Positions 12,563 to 24,500 of a stretch of DNA of 64,000 bases are shown here, one piece after another (position 1 is the stretch's first letter; each line of letters opens with the position of its first letter). Made by a program: the position numbers and the translations under genes. The stretch covers positions 3,339,631 to 3,403,630 of the forward strand of contig HG738140.1 in the NCBI GenBank assembly GCA_000499405.2. The letters are read 5' to 3'. Under the pieces are notes generated by a model. It was not told where the DNA came from, searched no databases, and saw nothing but the letters and a program-made list of their open reading frames with translations. Origin of the DNA: Onchocerca volvulus. Its lineage: Eukaryota > Nematoda > Chromadorea > Rhabditida > Onchocercidae.

Positions 12563-15500
12563 CAAAAAAAATTACAGCAACGCAACGACCTAGAATTGAT
12601 CCGCAAGAGAATACAGTTACGGAAGGTCAAGCGGCACGTTTCCGTTGTTGGGTACCTGGTGATCCAACGGCAGTTTTAACATGGAAAATGAAAGGTAATG
12701 GCCCATTACCATCTGGTGTGCAACAGCATGAAGGCATCTTGAATATTCCAAGTGCACAACGTCAACATGCCGGAAGTTACATTTGTACCGCAAGTGATCC
12801 AATGGGATATAAGCCACCTGTGGATAGCCCTGTAGCTAGATTGATCGTAAGACCAGGTAAAATATTTATGAATTTATCTTATAAATAATACAAAAAACAC
12901 CTCACACTTTGTAGAGAAAAATCATCACCTTCAGGTTCACGTACACACTTACGTTACTTCTCATTGACATTTATTGCAATTCTAATGTTATTATAATTAA
13001 TTTGATTATAAATGAAGTGTCAAAAATATTCTGAACTAAAAAACTATTCCGTGTAGAAAAAAAAAACATTAATGTTGTTTCGAAATCCGAATCTTTTGAT
13101 TCCTTTCTAATCTCCTCCTCCTGTTCTGAACTCCAACATGCCGCCTCATAATTGGCCGAATCTCGCTTTGTTCATCTGTTAATCGGAGCATTTTGGGGAT
13201 AAACGCTTATCTTTTTGGCGGGAAACATGTTTATCGGTTGTTGGTCCAGTTGAAACTACCTTCGCGCTTCTTGACTTTTAACGCTTCTTTTTTACATTAA
13301 TTATATCTTCCGGATTTTTCCGACATTCCGCACTAAAATATCATCATCAATCTTGAGAGATAACCGATAAATTTCCGGAATATTTCTAGTATTAAGCGAT
13401 CAGTTTTTATGTTTCCACTTATGAATGTCCATAATTTCAATTTTCTCTTTTTTACAGCAATTAATCCATTAGTTGATCCACCGGAGCAGCGAGTAACCGA
13501 GAATCAGCCAGCTCAATTCCGATGTTGGGTTCCCGGTAATCCAACAGCAATTCTTGAATGGAGACGTGCTGATGGTCGTCCCTTAGGACACGGAGTGACT
13601 GATAGGAATGGAATCTTATCCATACCTCGTGCGCAAATGTCGGATGCTGGTGAATACATATGTTGTGCGCTAGATCCTGCCATTGGTGGTGCAGCCGCTG
13701 ATTCAGCTCCAGCTCGATTATATGTTGACAGACGTAAGTTCGCGCTTAAATTGTACAATTATTTACTTGTTGTTTTATAGAAAATGTAAAAAATTCAGGA
13801 AATCATGAATTCAAACTTTATTGTGTTAAGTTAAAATCCGAAAATTTTCACCCAAATATTTATTAGCAAATCGCTAATTCCTGCACCTTTTCAAAAAATA
13901 CTCCATAATTAATCTGGCAAAAAATGAAGGGTAGAAAAAAAAAAGCTCGAAACTTCAAATTTTTATTTGAAGTGATTTTCAATGAAAAAGAACAATGCTA
14001 CAACTAATGCGAAAAATTCATTTATTTCAATTATTAATCAAGTTTGAATCACGCAACTAACGTTTATCTTCATCACGTAATTTTCAGACTTTTGCAAATT
14101 TCCCCCCCATTTTTTACACAATTTTTTATCTCTTTCTAAACCACCCATGTTTATTGCCTTTTTTTTTTTCTTTTGCCTTTCAAATTGATTGCACCTATCA
14201 CACCTTATTATTTTGTTGCACATCGAAATTATTTTTTGAAGCCTACATACTTCCAACTGAATATCCATCGGTGCGACCGCCAGAAAGTTTCGAAAAACCA
14301 CAAGTTGATCCTAAGCATCAAATGGTTTACGAAGGTGATCCGGCAATGTTCCGTTGTTGGATACCGTCTAAACCAAACGCACGTGTGAAATGGTCTAGAG
14401 CTGACGGTACACCGTTACCAATTACTGCGTACGATGATGGTACTGGTACATTATACTATCTAAGAGCTCACATATCCGATGCTGATTTCTACGTTTGCTC
14501 AGTTACCGATCCTAGCGGTGGTCCACCAATCGAATCAGATCCGGTTGAATTAAAAGTAAAAGCGCACGAACGAAGGAAGGAAATTATAGAATGTAAATTT
14601 CCGTATCATCTTTGTTTTTCTTTTTTTTTCTATTTTAATAACATTTTTTTATTCAAAAATCGTTTGATTGAAGCACAATAACATTATTGTATTGTTACAG
14701 TAATAGTATTACTGTAGTGTTCATCAGCAATTCTTGTCAAATTCTTTCACGACTTTTTTTTTTTTTGCACAGTGTGATAAAATTAGGTTTTTTGCGATAT
14801 ATGCATGTAAAATTGCAGTTTGATGAAGAAAAAAAGTGGTAAATATTTTATTTTTTGCACAAGTTTTGCAAAATATTTTTTCGCACAGTTTGATTTTTCA
14901 CCTTTTTCTTTTTTTGCAAAAATATTCATCATAGATAAATGAGTATCATGGAGGATTATTTTCAATTGCATCTGAGGCAGTTATCTGCATAATTTATAAA
15001 TTTTTGAAGTTTGTTTGTTAGACCAGTAAGTGGATTATTTGAAAATGTTTTAAAAAGTACTAATGTGTTTCAGATGGCATTTTAAAAATGATTTAAGTGA
15101 TACTCTATGCTTTCAGACATACTTATTTTATTAAGAATGCCATCTCATACGTTAAACCAAGAATTCTGAAAATTTCAAAAAAAAAGACTTTTTTTTCTAA
15201 ATTGAATATTAATTTCATAATTACTGAGGGAAATTCTCAGTTTTCATATCATTTTCGACAAAGTCGAAAAGAAATTATGCGAAGATAAGAAAAAAAAGAT
15301 TGAGGATATATATAAAGTTGAAACGAACATATGCAAATTTAAATTGCAAGAAAAGAAGAATGCAGAAAAAAGATTGAATTTGAAAAAAAAAAAAGCTTTA
15401 CCCTTGTGAATTTTAGGTTTTAATAAAAATTAGCTCAATTCTTCAGGCAATTCAAATTGTACAGAGGCAAAAAAAAGGCACAAATAAATTTAAAAATAAG

Positions 15501-18500
15501 AAAAAAAATTCGAGTATCATTCATGATAGGCAAAATTTCGATACAATAGTTATTTTAAAAATAATTGTATTACATAAATTACGTATATTTGTGCTTTATC
15601 AAATTTTACAACATTTTGAATTGAATTTTAGATAAATGAATGAATATAAATTTAAGATAATTGATTTCTTTTTTTTCTCATATTCTAGCACAATTGCCTC
15701 GAGAACCACCAACGGTTGATCCAGTTGAACAAACGGTCGAAGAAGGTAATCCATCACAAATTCGTTGCTTTGTACCAGGTCAACCTAATGCTATCTTAAA
15801 ATGGCGAAAACAAGATGGTGAACTGCCGGATGATGCAACACAAAATGAGGGAATTTTATATATTCCGCAAACGAGAAGTGAAGATGCTGGAAGTTATATT
15901 TGTACGTTGGAAGATGATTTGGGTGGTGCACCGATTGATTCTGAACCAGCACGTATTCACGTAAAACAGCGTACGTCTCTTTCCGAAATTTTCAATTTAT
16001 TACCAACTATGAATATATTACCACTAATATTTTCGTCTCTTTCCAAAATCAAAAACGAGTAATTTGAAGAATCAAAGAAGACTGCAAAAGGATTTCAACG
16101 TTGTAAGAATTTAGCAAAAACAAGTTAACGAAGACTAAATTAATTAGATATAAATTTTAATCAAAAATATTTCCTTGTTAATTTAATATAAATCAAAGTT
16201 TTAAATTAGCAGTTTTTTTTTTTTTTTTTTGTTATTATTATTTAATTAAATTAGTCGTGCTTTTTTTTTTTCTAACGATTTATTTCGCAAAAAAATTTAA
16301 TTAACTTCAAATTTTTGCTCATTTCGCACAATATTTTGCAATTTTACATTAGTTTTATTTTTTAATTTTATTTTTTTAAAATTAATTTGCTATGATCCAA
16401 ATTTTTTTTATTTTTCATGAATTAATCTTTTAATTAGATATAATTTTACCAAAATTAAAAAGGTTATTTTGCAATTTAACATCATTATAATTTTTAATTT
16501 TTGTTTTATTTTTGATTAATTTGCTACATGCTAAATTTGTTTTTAATATGAATTAATTTTTTTTGCATATCAATTTTTCTCGAATAGAAAATTTCAAATT
16601 CAAAAAAAAAAGAAATTGAAAAAGCTTTGTAGCAGGGAAAATACCATTGGTCATTCCGACATCATTAACGGTCAACAAAGGTGATCTGGTTCGTTTCCTA
16701 TGTTATTTACCTGATGAACATACACAATCACTTCGTTGGGGATTCAAAAATCCCGATGGACCGTTACCCGCGGGATCATACGTATACTACGGGGTTTTAA
16801 CAATGGAAGCTCGTTTAAATGATACCGGAGAGTATATTTGTACGGATAATAAAACATCACAAAGTGCTCTGCCAGTAATTTTAACAGTAAAAGATAGTAC
16901 TGACAATGATGCAGTACAAGAAATAGAAAATATACATGATAACGATGATTATAATAATCATCTGGAACAACAACAACAGCAATATGAAAATCATGATAAT
17001 GAAGTTGGAACAGTGGACGAAAATGCAACACATGAATATGATGAACATGGCAATAATCATGATAACAATAGTAATCATGAATATGGTGAAAATCATGAAT
17101 ATGATATTAACTATCATCATATTAATAAATACGGTAACTGCTTATAATTTTTTTTCTTTTTTTTTGTTCTTATTTTAGTTTCTTTTGTTAATAGTTCGCT
17201 TATTTTTTTGTTCTTCAATTTGCCAAGATTTTTAATATTAAATTAACATTTGCAGATGTTTTTCATGTTAAAATTTTCAGTTTTGAATAGGATAAATTTT
17301 GCTTTTTTTTTTAAATTTTTGCATGCATAAAATATTAACCAATTTTTTAATTTTGCCGAATTCAATGAATATATTATTTTCGTTTTTTCTTTCCTTTATT
17401 GTTTTTAATTTTCCAAATTATTTTCTTTTGTTAACTTGGAAATTAAACATATTCTTAACCCAAAGTTTAATTTGGAAATCAAATCTTTCCCTGATCCGAA
17501 TCATTCGTAAGTTTTCTTCATTGAATAGTTCATGCAAGTTGCAACTTGAATGCTAAATATCAAAGTATGTAAATAAGAGATCCAGATTTCAATTTGGAAA
17601 TTAAAATTCGGAATTTGTATTTCGTGGTTGATTACGAAATATATTCGACGTTATTTTGATTGTAGCTGGTAAGCCACCACGACCGGTTGCAACACCAAGC
17701 GATCAGGTTGTTAAAGTTGGTGAAACAGCGCGATTCCACTGCGATCCAAATAGCGATACACCAGCGACCGTTAGATGGGGTTATGAAACTCCGGACGGTC
17801 CGTTACGTGGTGATGTAGTACCGGAAGGGGATAATTTGATCATCCGCTCGGCAGATAATTCCGATGCTGGTGAATATATCTGTACTGCAACCAATCAGTA
17901 TGGTTCTGGTGAAGCTGAACCGGTCCGACTTCATGTTACCGAAAGTATATTAATTTAAAAATCGAATCAAAATTTTTATAATTTTTAATCAATTAGTTAG
18001 ATTCTGTCGTGCTTCACGTGGTTGGTCCAGCTAGTCTATATAAATTAAAATATAAGTATTTTTTTGTTCAAAATCTTAAATTTCCGAAAGTTCTTATCGA
18101 CTACTTTGAAATTTTGAACGTTACATTTGATTACGTTCATGTTTTTATATACTTTTCTAAATACATGCATAGTTTTGGCTCAGTCTCGTTAAATGGAAAA
18201 TGTTGGGGAGAAAAATCTGATCGAAATGTAATTTGGATTGTAATCTGGTTGGATTGGGAATTGCTTTTTCTTGCTATTGTGTCTTGGCCATTTCAGCAGT
18301 AAGTGTCAAAAAAGTCTTCCATGTCTTGTGTGACAGACGAATCTTATTGAGAAAATTTTATTGATTGATACAAGAATAATTTTTCGTAACAAACAATTCT
18401 CAGATATTATCCAGTCAAATTGATCACTGGCTTATTCTTTTCTTCGTCGCTCATATGAATAATGCTCAGTTGAATTGTCGGATTGTTGCTATTGCTATTT

Positions 18501-21500
18501 CGTTGTAAGAATTCCGAACTTGAACTTAAGTTCCAGCTCCAAATCCTGTTTTTTTTTAATTCTTTCGAGGTTTCTCCCTTTTATCTGATCTCTCTCGTAC
18601 CGCTTTTGATTAGTTGGCCTCACATTGTTTATCTGTAAATTGGAGCATTTGTCATGTAAACATGTTTGTCGTCTCTTTGAAGCTATATCGCACCATTTGA
18701 CCTTTAATACTCCTTGTTTGCAATAATTGTGGCGGCATTATTTGAAATCTTTCGGCTTTGGTCGATAGCAAAAAAAAAAGAAAAACAGAAAGCGCACGTT
18801 TCAAATATGTTTAATTTCACAGTGCCTGTGGGTATGCAGATTTTTTGTTTGCTTCGTTGTCTGCTTAGATATAGAGATTGTCCGGTTTGCCGATATAGAA
18901 CATGCAACATTTAATTGTCTACGTGAGAAGCAAATTCCCCCTTGCTTTGTTGATGGTAACTGCAAATGCCAATTGAACTGGGAATTGCATTCTCTTAAAT
19001 TGAAATGAAATCATATCTACTAGTTTCATAGGAATGCAAAGAATGACGATAACTTCACCTTTCAAAGGTCTTGTTAAGATTGTTGCTTCTAGGACGCTGC
19101 TCATTAATTTTTTTACTGCAAGTCTCGTGCCGTTACAAAGTTTTGGCGGTTAATATTTTGCAACTTCATTATTGGCACGCTGATTTTCAAATGCAGTACG
19201 TGCAGTGATATCCTTGGCAGATCGAGTGAATTCAAAAATTCTGTTCCATAACGGTGTCGACGAATTTGTATGTGAATGTCTCTCTTTGAATGTTGGACTG
19301 AATAATACTGTTAAGTTCATAGATGACTTTGTTCTTATCCGCAGGAATAGCTCGTTCAGTCAGCCAATCGTGATTCTTATAATTTGTTTGAATATTGGGA
19401 AATACTTTTTCAACCAAATTTTTTTTGACATCACTAAATTGCAGAAGTTATGAGGCAATGAAATTCGTCCGGAAGTCAGATCAAACGGCACTTTTTCGTT
19501 CCCAATTTCCAGCAACTACTGTGAGAAATGTCACAGCTAATCAGCTGATACACATATAATTTTAACGTCTTTATGTGTCGCCACAAAAGAGAAATTGAGT
19601 TGTGACTGAACTTAAACTTGAACTCCTGCTGCCGTTGAACTATGCGACTAAAATTGACTGAAGCTCCGAAATCCTAACCTTTTAAATTCTTCGGGGCTTC
19701 TTTTCCTCCAGCTTGCCATCTTATGACTGGTTCACCTCACACTTTATTACAGAAAATAGACATGGTCAATAGATTCAGTCCCTCACTTACTTTTATCTCT
19801 CAAAGGTGTAACGGATGAAAAAAAAATATTTTTATTTATACATAAACATGCGTCCATTTGAATGCAATTTCGTCTCAAAATTTCAAAATAATCAGATGAA
19901 GAACTTGCGATATTGTGTTGAAAGTAACAACAAACATTTGCGTTTTTATTTCACTTCCAAAAATATGAATATATTTATAATATAATTTCTAATTTATATC
20001 TTTTATTTTATTTCTTTACGTTAAAATTATGAAATGAATTTTACGATGATTTGATTCATCGTTAGTTTCATTTTCTGCTTAAATAAGATAATTTTAACTG
20101 AGATTTAAAATTAAAGATATTTGAAACAGCAGTTATCATGGTTAAATCTATTGGTAAAAACGATTTTTCTTTTTTTTTTTTAGGAGAAGAACCACCAACA
20201 GCACGTGTAGTACCACGTGTTTGGAATGGACAATACGGTGATAAGCATCAATTCCAATGCATTACAACCGGTTCTCCAGAACCAACAATAGTTTGGACCG
20301 GACCAAACGGTGAAAGATTACCGGACGGTGTTACGGATATTGGTGGTGGTATCTTGGATTTCCAAAATGCTCGAACTGATATGAGTGGTGATTACGTATG
20401 TACAGCAACGAACATTGTTGGTGAAGCAAGTGATCATGGATCGGTGAATATTGTCGGTTCGTTTATCGTACGTACAAGTCCACCTGGACCACGAATAGTT
20501 CTAACTGCTGGTGAACCATTGGAGGTTAAATGTGAAGCATTCGGTGAACCAGAACCGGAAGTTGAATGGTTACAGTAAGGAAATTTGATAAATTTATATA
20601 TAATTCATTTTTCTTGCTTTTTTTTTGAATTTCTTTTAAATAAATAGTTTATTATTTTAACAAAGAGATAAAATCAAACATTTACTTAAAATTTTTTTCA
20701 TCGAAATCTTCTATTTTTGCTTGATAGGTTTAATTTTTTTTTTCTCTTTTTAAATCTAAATAATAATCCATTTTGTAAAGTGATCCGGGACCAGAACGAG
20801 GTGATCTTCCGGATGATTTTAAACCGGTTACAATTTCGGAGCAATTCATTCGACATCCAAGTATTGGAGTTGGTAATGCTGGTATATATACATGTCGTGG
20901 GAGCAATATTCATGCTTCAGCTAAAAAAGATATTTATATTGAAGGTATGTTATACATCCTTTGTATTGAATTTAATCGAATTTAAAATGGATAATTTAAT
21001 TAACAATAATATTCTGAGAGTAAATGTATATTTTTGAATTTCACGAAAAAATAATATATAATGTAAAGTTTCTTATAAATAATATATAATTCGAACAATA
21101 GAAAATAAACAATGTTTGCATAATATATAAACTAAAAAGAAAAACCAAGAGAACACAATAATATTATATTATTACAATATATTATTATATAATATACTTA
21201 AAAAAAAAAAAAACAAAACAAAACAAATCAAAAAACATGTGAAAACAGAGAAAAGAAATATCATCTTTTAATCAAAATATTAATAATATTGGATTAACTT
21301 GAAAAAAAAAGGTTAGTAATTTTTCTTCTTTTAATTTTATTATATTTTTTAAATATTGTTTTTTCAAACTATAGCATCATTTTTTTTTTGAATTTTTATC
21401 TTAAAAATTTAAATTAATAATAATATATAAAATGATATTTCAATTACTAAAATGTTACAGTTGTGGAACCATCAAAAATTGCAACTGTTTCGATTCTTGG

Positions 21501-24500
21501 TGGTTCAACACAATGGTTTGAACCTGGTCAATCAGCTGATTTGATATGTGCTTCAACCGGTAGCGAAATTATTGATCGTATTCAGTGGGTAAAAGTTGAT
21601 GATTCATTACCGGATGATGCAAAAGAAACGGAATTTGGAATTTTACACCTGCCTAAATTCAAGGTAAAATAGGATTTTAAGATATACGGAAAATTATTTA
21701 ATTTTAGAATAAATTAAATTATATATATTGAGAAATTTAAGGAAGAAAACTGGAAAACATAAAATCTATGGAAAGTATTTTTTTTTCCTACGAAGAAAAG
21801 TAAAAGTTATAAATTTTACTTTTACTTCTAACTTATTTTTTGTTGTACATTTTGCTGGTTGAAATATTTAAATGAATAAATTGCAAAGAAATACTTTTAT
21901 TGAAGAGTTAATTGCTTAAATAATTGAATTTTGCAAATTATCTTATTTGTTTAAGCAGCAAATTTGCTAATGGCAATAGAATTAACTTATTTATATATTT
22001 TAATTTTTGAAAATTCTTAAAAATATTACTCATCAAATTGTAATTTTATTTTACTTGCTAGTTTTATTTATCAGTTATCAAAATTGCTCGATTACGGTTA
22101 ATTAATAAGAAATAGATCATAATTGATTAATAAACAACAAGCTTCTCAGAAATATTATCCAATCATTATAATCTATAACTTGATCATTATCATTTATTTA
22201 TCATTATAAAAAGTACCAATGATAATTGAATTGATTATATGAATTGTAATATAAGTATTTTTGTTAAAATTGGAATTAAAAAAGCAAATTTAATTCTAAT
22301 TAGTTGATTTATTATAGAAATCCGATAGTGGTGAATATGAATGTCGCGGATATCGTCATAATGAATTAGTTGGAAGTAATCGTGTGACAATACATGCGAC
22401 AGGTTTAGCACCAATAGATGCTGCTCGAGTAGAAATTGATCCACCGGTTATTCGGGTTATTGATCAGGGTGAATCTATTAAGCTTACATGTACGGTTGAA
22501 GGTAAGGTTTTTCAAATTTTTGCTTACATTTTGCAAATTCACTTCTTAATATATTACTACTTTTTTTATTGGAAGATTTTAAAATTATTTTGATAGTATA
22601 AAAAAAGAAAAAATTGAGAAAAATGAATTTTTTAAGCAAAGGAGAAAGAGAAAATTAAAAAAAAAAATTTTTGTATTTTATCAATATTTCATTGTTGCAA
22701 AAATGTTTGATTGAAATTAACATTAAAGCTATGTTAAATTTTATGTAGCTTATAAATTATAATTTTTTTTTCTAGAATTTAACTTACAATAATACTTTTT
22801 TGTTCAGTTCTTACTAACTGTACTAATATATTGTAATCTGTTAATTAAATAACAAACTAGCAATGATATCGAATAACAAACATCGAAAGTTTTTTATAAT
22901 TTTAAAATGTAATCTGGAAATTTTAGTTGCAAAAAAAAAAAAGAAAATTTGTGGCTAAGATGACAAATAAATAAATATACATCATTTTTGCATGCTTTAT
23001 GCGTTATTTCTGCATTTTTATAAATAAATGAAATTATTGCATTGAATAGTTTAAACAATCTTTTAAAAATTTTTCCATCAAATAGTTCGTTTGTTAAATT
23101 TAAACTAGAAAAAAGCCCGATAATTTCTAATTTAGTTTGTTTCATAAAAATCTTGCTATATGATCATATACTTTAAGTTCTGAATAAGTTTTATTTAGAA
23201 AAATAAACTTTAAAAGGCAATTAACTACAATTTTATTAGCTTTGAAAATTTTTTGGATTATAAAAAGAAATTAGTAATTCAAAATTTTTCATTAAGATAA
23301 GCTGGAATTTCAATTTTGATCAAGTAAGAAATTTCAAAAAACACGAAAATTTTTTATTTTATGTTCACATTTTTATCTTACTTGTCACTTTGCAAATTAA
23401 ATGCACATTATTGTCACCTAATTAACTGAAGCTTAATGAGTGCAGCATCAGCAATGCTTTAATATTTATTTTATTTTTTGCTTGATAATATTTTGCAGAA
23501 ACAACCGTTCCATATCTTTTAACTTGGTATCGTTCGGTTGGCAATGATAATTTAAATCAGGCACCAATCATCTTAAGTCATGATAAAATATTACGCCTGA
23601 ATGATGTTAATCTCGAGACACAAGGCATTTATTGGGTACATTTCGAGAGTGCATCCGGTGAAAGTATTCGCAGTAGACCGATTTATCTTCTTGTGCATAA
23701 CACAAACACTGGTCATGTCCCTTTTTTTATGTTTATTTTTATGTTTACATTTAGCTAATATTATCTTATCTTATCATTTCTTATCTTACTCCTTTATTAT
23801 TATCACGTATTTTGATAATGATATTATTTATACGGTGAAAAAAAAAACTTAATAATACCATTATTACTCATCTTTAATTCATTTAATGTTATTTTATTTG
23901 TTTTAAGTTTTTTAAATTTAATTTAAAATTTCTAATTCTAATCCTTTTTTTTTTTTATTCTGATTCATTTGTTTCGGGATTTATTTTGGTTCTTTTATTT
24001 TCTCAGTTCTTTTTTTTTTTTGTCGGGATTTGGTAAAGTTTTAGCGATTTGCTTTGGATATTTATTCATTTTGCACTTCATATGCAATTTTCGGAAAGTA
24101 ACAGCAAGCTAGCTAGAATAATCTAACTGGAAATCGAATTTTTGCGCTTGCATTTGTCAATTTTTGCACTTGTCGTCAAGCAGAAATTCCATTTGAACGA
24201 ATGTTCTTCCGGGAAATAATCTGGAATGATTTTTTCTTTTTTTTTTCTTTTTTTTTTCGCATCGCTTTATATGATATAATTTGGTAATGATAACTTTATC
24301 ATCATTATCATCATTTGTTTTCATCATCATCGTCGTCGTTGTCATCGTCTTTCGTCCAATGCTATTACTAACCGCACATTTGAAATATTGCTAGCATAAT
24401 AGTTATAATCGAATATGCGAAAAAATTTCTTGAGAAAAGAAAAAAAAAAAAGGAAACTTGCGAAAATCGTGAAAAAACTTGAAATGTATGGAATAGAATG

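Larger units (their letters stand above)
17945..20183 (+). other. Intron carrying a decayed Helitron-like element
   Basis: A 2.2-kb intron almost filled by the element at 18025-19965, whose remaining coding information is on the minus strand. The flanks are ordinary A+T-rich intron. Confidence 0.65.

Noticed and set aside
14553..14560. GTAAAA donor inside the Ig unit 5 exon
   Set aside because: Using it ends the exon in phase 0, out of register with the phase-1 acceptor of the next exon. The donor at 14593 keeps the frame.
16744..17178. Several overlapping ORFs on both strands across the Asn/His-rich tract
   Set aside because: Low-complexity repeats open many frames. Only the plus frame continuous with the Ig motif and both phase-1 junctions is credible.
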